DNA from: Myxococcales bacterium
GTDB lineage: Bacteria > Myxococcota > Polyangia > HGW-17 > SLPX01
Assembly (NCBI GenBank): GCA_007131745.1
Contig: SLPX01000343.1
Span: 1-10,747, forward strand
DNA length: 10,747 nucleotides
Reading direction: 5' to 3'
Part shown: positions 1 through 7,139 of the stretch, in pieces
How the letters are laid out: every line of letters begins with the position of its first letter
Numbering within the stretch: position 1 is the first letter of the stretch
Position numbers and translations under genes: made by a program
The notes under the pieces: generated by a model
What the model saw: only the letters and a program-made list of their open reading frames with translations
Databases searched by the model: none
What the model was told of the DNA's origin: nothing

Positions 1-1
1 C

Positions 2-616
<615 letters not shown>

Positions 617-649
617 CCACAAATTTAGGCCTGCTTCAACTGTTGGTCT

Positions 650-690
650 CGGCAGCACTAGCACTGCGCTCGGCGATTTGTTCGCTGCCG
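650..690. repeat. Inverted repeat downstream of serS (CGGCAGC / GCTGCCG)
   Basis: Perfect 7-bp arms CGGCAGC at 650-656 and GCTGCCG at 684-690 are separated by 27 bases. A hairpin could form in the serS 3' untranslated region, but no T-tract follows on either strand, so it is not a canonical intrinsic terminator. It could be an RNA-stability stem or chance. The rest of the 617-894 gap holds the promoter described next and an untranslated leader; I see no tRNA or other gene in it. Confidence 0.3.
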
Positions 691-769
691 TATATAAACA
701 GCCTCGCCCGATCCCTGATAGTGAGGTGGATGCCGCAGCGCGGTAAAAAACATCTTGCTTATCAGGCCT

Positions 770-798
770 TTGTAAACCCGTTCCAAATGTTATATACT
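770..798 (+). promoter_or_regulatory. Sigma70-type promoter for the MopE-repeat protein gene
   Basis: The -35-like TTGTAA at 770-775 (4 of 6 consensus bases) and -10 TATACT at 793-798 (5 of 6) are separated by exactly 17 bp. Transcription would start near 805 and give a leader of about 90 nt before the ATG at 895. It lies in the gap after serS and is the best hexamer pair I found there by eye. That this gene is expressed separately from serS is inference. Confidence 0.55.
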
Positions 799-879
799 AG
801 GGTCAAGGTAAATACAGGGAGAATATCCGAAGCTCTTTTGTTCATTTTATTCAGTACAAAGGCGCGGGAATTTTGGAGC

Positions 880-885
880 AGGAGG
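880..885 (+). promoter_or_regulatory. Shine-Dalgarno site fixing the start of the MopE-repeat gene
   Basis: A perfect AGGAGG sits 9 nt before ATG at 895. The reading frame is open much further upstream (to about 583), but that extension runs through the putative promoter and would bury the signal peptide. This site therefore decides the start. Confidence 0.85.
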
Positions 886-894
886 TTTGATATT

Positions 895-2763
895 ATGTCC
901 GGGACGAAGCTGTTGCAGGGGCTCTTGGGCCGGGTGGTTTTTTTCATCGGGGTGTTTTCGGTCATAACGATTGTTGGGGTCGGTTGCGGGCCTAGCGAAT
1001 CGGGAGAAACATTCGACGATGTGGACGCAGGTCCTCTTCCGGATAATGGGGGAGGGGAGACCCCGATCGATGCAGGGAACGAGGATCCGATTGATCCTCA
1101 TGTCGATAAGGACGGCGACGGCTGGACTCCTGCACAAGGGGATTGCGACGACAACGACCCGACCGTCTACCCTGGCGCGCCCATCGTGTGCAACGACGGC
1201 AAAGACAACAACTGCAACGGTTTTATAGACGACGCGGAACCCGACATGGACGGCGACGGTTATCCTCCATGCCGGAACGGGCAGGTCTATGACTGCGATG
1301 ACAACGATCCGAACGTACATCCAGGCATGCCGGAGATCCCGGGCGACGGCATCGACAACAACTGCGACGGGATAACCGACGGAGACTTTGACGGCGACGG
1401 CTGGACGGTCGAGGACGGCGACTGCGACGATTTCGATCCCAATGTCTACCCCGGCGCGCCGATTGTATGCAACGACGGTAAGGACAACAACTGCAACGGT
1501 TTTATAGACGACGACGAACCGGATATGGACGGCGACGGTTATCCGCCGTGCAAAAACGGGATGGTCTATGATTGCGACGACACGGATCCTAACATCCACC
1601 CGGGTATGCCGGAGATCCCGGGCGATGGTATCGACAACAATTGCAGCGGCTTGACCGACGAAGATATAGACGGTGACGGCTGGACTGTTGCAAACGGTGA
1701 TTGTGATGATTTTGATGCCACGGTATATCCCGGAGCGCCGATTATCTGCAATGACGGCAAGGACAACAACTGCAACGGATTCATCGACGACGATGAACCG
1801 GACATGGACGGCGACGGTTATCCTCCGTGCAAGAACGGAATGGTCTACGACTGTGACGATACGAATCCCTACATCAACCCGGGAGCGGTCGAAATTCCGG
1901 GTGACGGCATCGACAACAATTGCAACGGCTTGACGGATGAGCCGCGCATGGCTTGTGATTGCGGCAATCCTTCACTTGTCGAGGCGATGGAACTCTGTGA
2001 GCCTCAGTTCGTGTTGGATGTTCAGACCTACGGCGATGCCAGGCAATGGACCGTTTTTCAATCTTACGGCGCTTTGGCGCCGAGGACGTCCCTGAGTCAT
2101 TCGGCCGAAGGACTGCTGGATGTCAACTGCAGCGCGGTCATGCTATGCACCGGGGAGGCGCTTGACACCAATCCCCAGCCGGGAACAAGTTTCGGGAACT
2201 CGGATCCCCATCCCCTCGGCGGAAACACGGCCAACGATTTGGGGCAGATAATAATGACCCTGCAGATTCCGACGAACGTGGAAGGGATATCTTTCGACTT
2301 CATGTTTTTGAGTTCCGAGTATCCCGAGTGGGTCTGCACCCAGTATAACGATGCATTCCTGGCAATTTTGGAAGATCCCGGGCTCAACGGCGGCCAGCCG
2401 ACAAACATATCCTTCGACGGGAACAACAATGAAATAACAGTGAACAACAATTTCTTTGAAAACCCGAACAACTGGACGGAAAGCTTGGCCGGGACCGGGT
2501 ACGACGCTCCCGATTCAGGCGCGATTTGTCATGGAAGTTCCGGCGGAGGATGCGTCATGCCGAGTCCATGTCCTCCGGCCAACAACACGATAGGGTCGGG
2601 CACCGGTTGGCTGCGCACCATTGCGCCCGTGACCCGAAACGAGGTCGTTACGTTGACGTTTTCGATTCACGATGAAGGAGACAATATCTACGATTCATGC
2701 GTGATCATCGACAACTTCCAGTGGATAACCACTCCGGTGGAAGAACCTGAAACGATCAAATAA
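895..2763 (+). CDS. Exported protein with three MopE-type metal-binding repeats and a choice-of-anchor L-like C-terminal domain
   Basis: 622 residues, probably exported and possibly lipid-anchored. Residues 13-30 are a hydrophobic signal segment followed by Cys31; the -3 to -1 residues G-V-G make a weak lipobox, so lipidation is uncertain. Residues 32-72 form an acidic, Gly/Pro-rich linker. Residues 73-349 contain three tandem 93-residue units, each with two halves (46 and 47 residues) built on DxDGDG(W/Y)...DCDD.DP..YPGAP..C.DG.DNNC.G..D. These match the putative metal-binding (MopE) motif seen in many secreted deltaproteobacterial proteins; the DxDxDG loops resemble calcium-binding loops. 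From about residue 393 to the end lies a domain like choice-of-anchor L (FDFMFLSSEYPEW...YNDAFLAIL...FSIHDEGDNIYDSCVIIDNF). MopE of Methylococcus binds copper through this repeat type, but the metal and role here are unknown. It is separated by 22 bp from the convergent transporter gene. Confidence 0.9.
   Translation: MSGTKLLQGLLGRVVFFIGVFSVITIVGVGCGPSESGETFDDVDAGPLPDNGGGETPIDAGNEDPIDPHVDKDGDGWTPAQGDCDDNDPTVYPGAPIVCNDGKDNNCNGFIDDAEPDMDGDGYPPCRNGQVYDCDDNDPNVHPGMPEIPGDGIDNNCDGITDGDFDGDGWTVEDGDCDDFDPNVYPGAPIVCNDGKDNNCNGFIDDDEPDMDGDGYPPCKNGMVYDCDDTDPNIHPGMPEIPGDGIDNNCSGLTDEDIDGDGWTVANGDCDDFDATVYPGAPIICNDGKDNNCNGFIDDDEPDMDGDGYPPCKNGMVYDCDDTNPYINPGAVEIPGDGIDNNCNGLTDEPRMACDCGNPSLVEAMELCEPQFVLDVQTYGDARQWTVFQSYGALAPRTSLSHSAEGLLDVNCSAVMLCTGEALDTNPQPGTSFGNSDPHPLGGNTANDLGQIIMTLQIPTNVEGISFDFMFLSSEYPEWVCTQYNDAFLAILEDPGLNGGQPTNISFDGNNNEITVNNNFFENPNNWTESLAGTGYDAPDSGAICHGSSGGGCVMPSPCPPANNTIGSGTGWLRTIAPVTRNEVVTLTFSIHDEGDNIYDSCVIIDNFQWITTPVEEPETIK
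1111..1941 (+). repeat. Three tandem 279-bp coding repeats (93 residues each)
   Basis: DGDGW motifs begin at 1111, 1390 and 1669, giving an exact 279-bp period. The last unit is cut short at about 1941, where Pro-Arg replaces the next unit. Each unit has a second DGDGY motif 138 bp in, so six related half-units are present. Units 2 and 3 are nearly identical as protein but differ at many third codon positions, so the array is old and under protein-level constraint rather than a fresh duplication. Confidence 0.95.
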
Positions 2764-2785
2764 CGGTCAGATGATGAAAAGCCGG

Positions 2786-4156
2786 TCAGAGGGCGCGGCC
2801 GGATGTAATCATGTAGACAAGGATCCATGAAATAGCGAGCGGAGCGATGTAAAGAACCGATATTCTCCAGAAGCGCTCGACCTTGGGAAACAGCCCTGAA
2901 TTCCTTCCGATTTCATCTACGGGTTCATCCATGCCCCAGGTCGTGACCGCAAACAGACACAGCAGAAAAACTCCGAGACACAAGAGCAGGTTTCCGAAGA
3001 AGAAATCCATCAGGTCCAGAAATCCCATCTTTTGTCCGCCCATTGTTATGATATGGCTGAGTCGTTTAGATGCTCCGAGACTCAGGGCCGATGGTATTCC
3101 CACGAGCGCGGACACGATTCCAGTCACGAGCACGGATTTTCTGCGGCTCCATCCGTGTTCGTCGATGAGATACGCGGTCACGACTTCAACCAGGGATATC
3201 GTGGATGTGAGAGCGGCTATGCCAAGCAAAAGGAAAAACAGCACCGCGACGAGACGGCCCAGCGGGATCGTGCGGAAGATATCCACCAGCGCTACGAACA
3301 CCAGGCCCGGCCCTTGGTATTCGGGAGCGCCTCCCACTACCGGAAACACGATGAACCCGGCCATAAGAGCAATCACGGTGACGAATAAAGCAACCTGGAG
3401 CCCGGATTGAGCAAGGTCCTCCTTTTTGTCCAGGTACGAACCATACGTAAGCATAGCGCCCATTCCCAAACTCATTGCGTAAAACGCCTGGCCGAGCGCA
3501 AGCATGACGGTTTGGCCCGTGACTTCTGAAAACTGGGGTTGGAGGTAGAACCGAAGTCCCCGGCCCGCTTGCGGCAGGGTCACAGCGCGCGCTATCAAGC
3601 CGAGCATCAGAAGCACCAGGACGGGCATCAGTATTGTGGTCACTCGTTCTATTCCGCTTTTCACCCCGCCCCAGACAACTGCTACGCTGAAGCCCATGAA
3701 AAGTACGAGGTATCCCACCTGTTGAACGGGGCTGTGGGTGAATTCATGAAACATTTGGGAAGACGACACCGATGAACTCATAAGGTCGCCACCCGCGCTC
3801 ATCACGAGATAGCCCGCGGTCCATCCTGCAACAACTGTGTAATAGCTCAGGATTACTATTCCCACGAACAAGCCAATATATCCTACGGATTTCCACGCGG
3901 TCCTGCCGTGGGAAGCAGCTCCGTATGCGCCCACAGGGTTTTTTCCGGTTCTGCGGCCAAGGCTCAGCTCCAGCCACTGAACCGGGATGCCCACCATGAG
4001 AACACAAAACAGATAAATAATGACAAAAGCGGCGCCGCCGTTCCTGCCGACATACCAAGGGAACCTCCACACACTTCCCAACCCCACCGCGGATCCCGCG
4101 GCCGCCAAAACAAATCCAAGCCTGGAGCCCCATTGTGGGCGTGATTCAACACTCAT
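2786..4156 (-). CDS. Neurotransmitter:sodium symporter (SNF) family transporter, atypical Na1 site
   Basis: Inner-membrane transporter of the LeuT/MhsT-type family that usually imports amino acids with sodium. 456 residues from the ATG, matching the short 11-helix bacterial members. TM1 carries the unwound-helix signature RLGFVLAAAGSAVGLGS.WRFP (residues 12-33), TM3 has SYYTVVAGW (104-112, the substrate-carboxylate tyrosine region), TM6 has SLGMGAMLTYGSY (229-241) and TM8 has AALTSTISLVE. Against LeuT, the Na2 ligands are kept (Gly21, Val24, Ala314, Thr317, Ser318), but the Na1 side-chain ligands are replaced: Asn27 by Ser28, Thr254 by Ala227 and Asn286 by Val259. The Glu usual before NGG after TM1 is Arg38. 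The start was chosen because GGGAG lies 9 nt upstream; a longer TTG-initiated frame to 4198 has no ribosome site. Gene convergent with the MopE-repeat gene. Substrate unknown. Confidence 0.95.
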   Translation of the reverse strand: MSVESRPQWGSRLGFVLAAAGSAVGLGSVWRFPWYVGRNGGAAFVIIYLFCVLMVGIPVQWLELSLGRRTGKNPVGAYGAASHGRTAWKSVGYIGLFVGIVILSYYTVVAGWTAGYLVMSAGGDLMSSSVSSSQMFHEFTHSPVQQVGYLVLFMGFSVAVVWGGVKSGIERVTTILMPVLVLLMLGLIARAVTLPQAGRGLRFYLQPQFSEVTGQTVMLALGQAFYAMSLGMGAMLTYGSYLDKKEDLAQSGLQVALFVTVIALMAGFIVFPVVGGAPEYQGPGLVFVALVDIFRTIPLGRLVAVLFFLLLGIAALTSTISLVEVVTAYLIDEHGWSRRKSVLVTGIVSALVGIPSALSLGASKRLSHIITMGGQKMGFLDLMDFFFGNLLLCLGVFLLCLFAVTTWGMDEPVDEIGRNSGLFPKVERFWRISVLYIAPLAISWILVYMITSGRAL

Positions 4157-4165
4157 ATGTTTCAA

Positions 4166-4170
4166 CTCCC
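4166..4170 (-). promoter_or_regulatory. Shine-Dalgarno site deciding the transporter start
   Basis: On the minus strand GGGAG is followed by nine bases (TTGAAACAT) and then ATG. This supports initiation at 4156 rather than at the in-frame TTG at 4198, which would add 14 residues not usual ahead of the conserved WGSRLGF start of this family. Confidence 0.7.
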
Positions 4171-4207
4171 GGATTTTTTTGTTTGGGTCAAGGTTCAAAC
4201 GCGGTCC

Positions 4208-4236
4208 ACTTTTTATCTCAATTTCATGATAAAAGT
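4208..4236. promoter_or_regulatory. Operator-like inverted repeat upstream of the transporter
   Basis: Arms TTTTATC (4211-4217) and GATAAAA (4228-4234) are perfectly complementary over 7 bp and are separated by 10 bp; with a one-base bulge they extend to ACT/AGT at the outer edges (4208-4236). The right arm overlaps a -10-like TATCAT on the minus strand (4226-4231), about 70 bp before the transporter ATG. No convincing -35 accompanies it. A repressor or regulator site is inference. The sequence is AT-rich, so chance is possible. Confidence 0.35.
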
Positions 4237-4340
4237 AAGCCGAATTCCCGTTGTAAGAATAATTGGCATCCGGTGCGGTTCAGGTTGACGAGTGAATCCG
4301 GTCGCTCTCCTGAATTTTCCCGGCAAAGTCTCGGTGAAAG

Positions 4341-4358
4341 TCCCTTATTCATAAGGGA
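4341..4358 (-). terminator. Possible terminator hairpin downstream of thiL
   Basis: A near-perfect palindrome, TCCCTTAT-TC-ATAAGGGA on the plus strand, would form a 7-bp stem with a 4-base loop about 135 nt past the thiL stop. On the minus strand only CTTT follows, and on the plus strand AAAAA follows, so the U-tract expected of a strong terminator is missing in the thi direction. It is the only clear hairpin in the 335-bp gap between thiL and the transporter; the rest of that gap shows no gene. Confidence 0.35.
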
Positions 4359-4491
4359 AAAAGCATATCATCTTTTCTCTTTGCTCAAGGAATGGTTATG
4401 CAGGCCCTCTCACCAAGCGAAAGAGTATTTCAATGTGCAGCGTAATCCTTTTTCTGAGCGGGATGCGGTGAATAGGTAAATGTGGCAGGGA

Positions 4492-5505
4492 TCAAGTTCC
4501 GGGATATGTCTTGAAATGGTCGTAGCCGCTGCGGTTCAGTTCGACAAAAACGCCGCCCCGCGTGTAGCAGAGGGAGCGACCCTTTTCCATGGTTCCGATC
4601 TTGCTCAAAGGTCTGTCGAATTGTCGCTGGAATTCCGCGGCGAGATGTTCGAACGAATCAGGGTCCACCGTGCAAAGAAGACAGTAATCCTCGCCACCGG
4701 CCAGGGCCGTCTCGTGGAGCGGCCAATCGAGTTCTTTGCACACGATTGACATTGGTTTTGAAACCGGAAGCGTATCCAGATCCACTATCGCCCCCAGTCC
4801 TGATTTTTCCATGATGTGTCGCAAGTCCGAGTCGATTCCATCAGAGACATCCATCATGGCATGAACCTCTCCGTGAGCGGCCAGCCAATGTCCTTCTTCC
4901 AGGTGCGGCATGGGCCGGTTATGAGCATCTACCAGATGGATTCGATTCGGGTCTTCGACGTGGTGTCCCTCCAGCAGCAACCTCAGCCCGGCTGCTGAAT
5001 CGCCCAGCACACCCGTGACCGCAATCACATCACCTGCCGGCGCGGTGCTGCGAAGTTTGACCTCTTTTTCGAGAGCTTCACCCAGAACCGCGAAGTTGAT
5101 GATGATTGTGTCATCGGACCGGGTCGTGTCGCCCCCCAACAACGGACAGGCCGTGGCTTCACCAAGTGACTTGATTCCCGAAAAGAAACGGTCGAGCCAT
5201 TCGATTTGGGTGTTTTGGGGCAACCCGATGGATAGAAAAGCCGCGGTCGGTCGGCCGCCCATCGCTGCGATATCGCTGAGGTTCACCGCGAGCGCCTTGT
5301 GTCCCAGGTTCTCGGGCGAAATGCGATCCCGCAGGAAATGAATGCTTTCGATCAACAGGTCGGTGGTCACCAGGGTGACCCGTCCGTCTCCATTGGGGAT
5401 GACCGCGCAATCATCGCCGATTCCGAGCGCTTGGTGCGCGCTCGTCTCAAAGTGCGGCGCGATGCGCCGAATCAATCCGAACTCACCGAGTTCTCCGATG
5501 TTCAT
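4492..5505 (-). CDS. thiL: Thiamine-monophosphate kinase
   Basis: Cytoplasmic enzyme that phosphorylates thiamine monophosphate with ATP to give thiamine pyrophosphate, the last step of the pathway. 337 residues, a normal length for the PurM/AIR-synthetase-like ThiL family. Landmarks in order: GELGEFGLI at the N-terminus, GIGDDCAVI (metal/ATP), TTDLLIESIHF (family TTD..VEGVHF), NLSDIAAMGGRP, LLGGDTTRS, MMDVSDGIDSDL and GGEDYCLLCT. All acidic metal-binding clusters are present. The ATG overlaps the thiE stop by four bases (ATGA), so translation is probably coupled; a GAGG lies about 8 nt upstream within thiE. It is the last gene of the thiM-thiE-thiL operon and should be under the TPP riboswitch. 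Confidence 0.97.
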   Translation of the reverse strand: MNIGELGEFGLIRRIAPHFETSAHQALGIGDDCAVIPNGDGRVTLVTTDLLIESIHFLRDRISPENLGHKALAVNLSDIAAMGGRPTAAFLSIGLPQNTQIEWLDRFFSGIKSLGEATACPLLGGDTTRSDDTIIINFAVLGEALEKEVKLRSTAPAGDVIAVTGVLGDSAAGLRLLLEGHHVEDPNRIHLVDAHNRPMPHLEEGHWLAAHGEVHAMMDVSDGIDSDLRHIMEKSGLGAIVDLDTLPVSKPMSIVCKELDWPLHETALAGGEDYCLLCTVDPDSFEHLAAEFQRQFDRPLSKIGTMEKGRSLCYTRGGVFVELNRSGYDHFKTYPGT

Positions 5506-6140
5506 GGGTTCGCCTCGTTTCTGACTTCGCTGATTGAGTTTATCAATTCCTCTGCTGAGAGCCGTGGGTCGTCCGAGGAGCAGATCGCAGAGACTACTGC
5601 TATGCCGTCGGCTCCGGCGCGGACGACATCGGGTATCGTCTCCTTGTTCATTCCCCCGATTGCGACCAGGAGATGTCGCGTGAATTTTTTGATCCTGCGC
5701 AAACCATCGATGCCTATGGCCGTGCGAAGTTCCTCCTTGGTCGGGGTCCGGTAAATCGGACTGACGCCGAGATAGTCGACGTCTATCGACTGTGCCGCTT
5801 CGGCTTGTTCCACCGATTCCACCGAGAGTCCGATGATCTTGTCCGGTCCCAAAAGCCGCCGTGCGACTGCATAGTCCATATCGTTTTGTCCTAGATGAAC
5901 GCCGTCTGCATCCACCGCAAGGGCCACGTCAACCCGGTCGTTTATGAGCAAAGGAACTCGCGATGGACGAGTCAGCGCCAGCACTTTTTCGGCCAAGGCT
6001 AGAAAGTCTCTTGTAGAAGCTTCTTTCTCCCGGAGTTGAACCATGGTAACGCCGCCTTTGAGCGCTTGCGCTACAATCCAGTCAACTGCTCGTCTTTTTG
6101 ACAATGGGCCGTCAGTGACCAGGTAAAGCGAAGGGTTCAT
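5502..6140 (-). CDS. thiE: Thiamine-phosphate synthase
   Basis: Cytoplasmic TIM-barrel enzyme that condenses hydroxymethylpyrimidine pyrophosphate with thiazole phosphate to form thiamine monophosphate, releasing pyrophosphate. 212 residues, the usual size. Diagnostic segments: LYLVTDGP at the N-terminus, MVQLREKEAS (pyrophosphate-binding), LLINDRVDVALAVDADGVHLGQND, LGVSPIYRTPTKE (flexible loop with the catalytic serine/threonine region), VAIGGMNKETI and GADGIAVVSAI (phosphate-binding ends of the barrel). The start ATG overlaps the thiM stop by four bases, and its own stop overlaps the thiL start in the same way. No missing key residue is visible. It joins the product of the upstream kinase to pyrimidine made elsewhere in the genome. 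Confidence 0.97.
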   Translation of the reverse strand: MNPSLYLVTDGPLSKRRAVDWIVAQALKGGVTMVQLREKEASTRDFLALAEKVLALTRPSRVPLLINDRVDVALAVDADGVHLGQNDMDYAVARRLLGPDKIIGLSVESVEQAEAAQSIDVDYLGVSPIYRTPTKEELRTAIGIDGLRRIKKFTRHLLVAIGGMNKETIPDVVRAGADGIAVVSAICSSDDPRLSAEELINSISEVRNEANP

Positions 6141-6946
6141 GAAGCACTCCTGAGATTCTCGTCGATCTGTGGCCCGGTCAAGTTGTGTAGAGTGTCCAAG
6201 AAATGAAGTTGCAGAGTGCCCGGACCGTCGGCTTTTTCAGCCGCCAGTTCTCCTGCAATCCCCATCACCGCCATCGCGTGCGCGGCCGCGCTCAGTGGGT
6301 TCGGGTTCACCGCGAGAAACGCTCCGGTCAACGCGGACGCAGCGCACCCCATGCCCGTAACGCGAGCCATCAAGGGAACACCGTTGGAGATGCGAAAAAC
6401 GGTCCGGCCATCCGTGATTACGTCCGTCTCTCCGCTGACACTGACCACGCAACCATGTGTTTCGGCCAGTTTTCGAGCAGCTGCCTCGGCAGCGCCTGAT
6501 GACTGCGAACTATCCACGCCCTTTGTTTTTACGGAAGCGTCCAGGAGAGCCATGATTTCGGATGCGTTTCCTCGAATCACGGTGGGAGCAGCGGCAGACA
6601 TCAAGTGCTCGCAGGTTTTTGTCCTGTACGAGGTTGCCCCGGCTCCCACGGGGTCCAGAACTATCGGGATTTTTCGGTCGGCAGCGAAAAGCATGGCAGC
6701 TTCCATCGCCTCTATCCACGTTTTGCTCAATGTGCCGATGTTGATCACCAGGGCGCCGCCGACTGAAGCAGCGATGTCGATCATGTCTTCGACCTCTTCC
6801 CGTGCATGCGCCATCACGGGCGATGCGCCGATTGCGAGCAAAGCGTTTGCCGTCGAGTTCATGACCACATAATTCGTGATGTTGTGAACAAGAGGGGCTC
6901 TTTCCCGGACAGAGCACAGGTCATCCCAAATCTTTGATGCATTCAC
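6137..6946 (-). CDS. thiM: Hydroxyethylthiazole kinase
   Basis: Cytoplasmic ribokinase-fold enzyme that phosphorylates 4-methyl-5-(2-hydroxyethyl)thiazole, a salvage step feeding ThiE. 269 residues from a GTG start, close to the 262 of E. coli ThiM. Landmarks: PLVHNITNYVVMNSTANALLAIGASPVMAHA (N-terminal family block), VLDPVGAGATSYR, VIRGNASEI, VVSVSGETDVITDG and the anion-hole/catalytic loop GMGCAASALTGAF, where the family normally has GTGC; the catalytic Cys is kept. GTG at 6944-6946 is chosen because AAGGAG lies 8 nt upstream; the longer TTG start at 6988 would fall inside the riboswitch terminator. First gene of the operon; its 3' end overlaps thiE by four bases. Confidence 0.96.
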   Translation of the reverse strand: MNASKIWDDLCSVRERAPLVHNITNYVVMNSTANALLAIGASPVMAHAREEVEDMIDIAASVGGALVINIGTLSKTWIEAMEAAMLFAADRKIPIVLDPVGAGATSYRTKTCEHLMSAAAPTVIRGNASEIMALLDASVKTKGVDSSQSSGAAEAAARKLAETHGCVVSVSGETDVITDGRTVFRISNGVPLMARVTGMGCAASALTGAFLAVNPNPLSAAAHAMAVMGIAGELAAEKADGPGTLQLHFLDTLHNLTGPQIDENLRSAS

Positions 6947-6954
6947 AGGCAATT

Positions 6955-6960
6955 CTCCTT
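6955..6960 (-). promoter_or_regulatory. Shine-Dalgarno site deciding the thiM GTG start
   Basis: Minus strand reads AAGGAG, eight bases (AATTGCCT), then GTG. It sits about 7 nt after the terminator T-tract, so it is present only on read-through transcripts. It argues for GTG over upstream TTG codons. Confidence 0.85.
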
Positions 6961-6967
6961 TCGAAAT

Positions 6968-6995
6968 AAAAAACCGCCGGCTCGACAACGGCGGT
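6968..6995 (-). terminator. Riboswitch-controlled intrinsic terminator before thiM
   Basis: On the minus strand ACCGCCG (6995-6989), a 9-base loop, CGGCGGT (6979-6973) and a run of six T (to 6968) form a classic 7-bp GC-rich terminator. It stands between the TPP aptamer and the thiM ribosome site. Its 5' arm contains CGCCGTT, exactly complementary to AACGGCG at the aptamer's P1 3' strand, so the same bases can form an antiterminator. The expected outcome is termination when TPP is bound and read-through when it is scarce. Confidence 0.85.
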
Positions 6996-7026
6996 CATCG
7001 CAATCGGATCGTGAAACGAAAGGAGC

Positions 7027-7103
7027 GCCGTTTCCCTACGCCGGCATTACCCGGTTCAGGTCGTCAGGGTATCATCTCAGGTCTTTGGACCACCCCTAAC
7101 GGC
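7027..7103 (-). ncRNA. TPP riboswitch (THI element) aptamer
   Basis: The minus strand carries the full conserved THI pattern: TTAGGGGTG at the 5' side, CTGAGATGATACCCT, GACCTGAACCGGGTAATGCC and GGCGTAGGGAA at the 3' side. The terminal P1 helix is visible as GCCGTT (7103-7098) pairing with AACGGC (7032-7027). The element directly precedes thiM, as is usual for thiamine genes, and is followed by an intrinsic terminator at 6968-6995, so control is by transcription termination. The P3 arm appears short. Certain as a family member; the exact ends are estimated from the P1 pairing. Confidence 0.97.
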
Positions 7104-7109
7104 AAAAGC

Positions 7110-7139
7110 AATCTAGAACAAACATCGTGATCATGTCAA
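7110..7139 (-). promoter_or_regulatory. Promoter of the thiM-thiE-thiL operon
   Basis: On the minus strand a perfect TTGACA (7139-7134) is followed after 18 bp by TAGATT (7115-7110; 4 of 6 matches to TATAAT). Transcription would begin only a few bases before the aptamer P1 helix, the expected layout for a riboswitch leader. No extended -10 TG is present. The -10 match is modest, so the promoter may be weak or aided by an activator. Confidence 0.6.

Noticed and set aside
847..1599. 250-codon minus-strand frame antisense to the metal-binding repeats
   Set aside because: It is a shadow of the repetitive GAC/GGC/AAC codons, giving a Val/Ile/Ala-rich product with no start signal.
2764..2790. Direct repeat CGGTCAGA at the convergent gene junction
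   Set aside because: Two 8-bp copies 19 bp apart, one overlapping the transporter stop; too short and too isolated to read as an attachment or insertion footprint.
2883..3410. 175-codon plus-strand frame inside the transporter gene
   Set aside because: Antisense to a well-conserved membrane protein; the product is Ser/Thr/Arg-rich with no recognisable motif.
4264..4276. Possible sigma54 promoter (TTGGCATCCGGTGC)
   Set aside because: The GG and GC elements are 8 bp apart instead of the required 10, and the flanking consensus is poor.
6216..6872. 218-codon plus-strand frame inside thiM
   Set aside because: Antisense shadow of a clear hydroxyethylthiazole kinase gene with all family motifs on the other strand.
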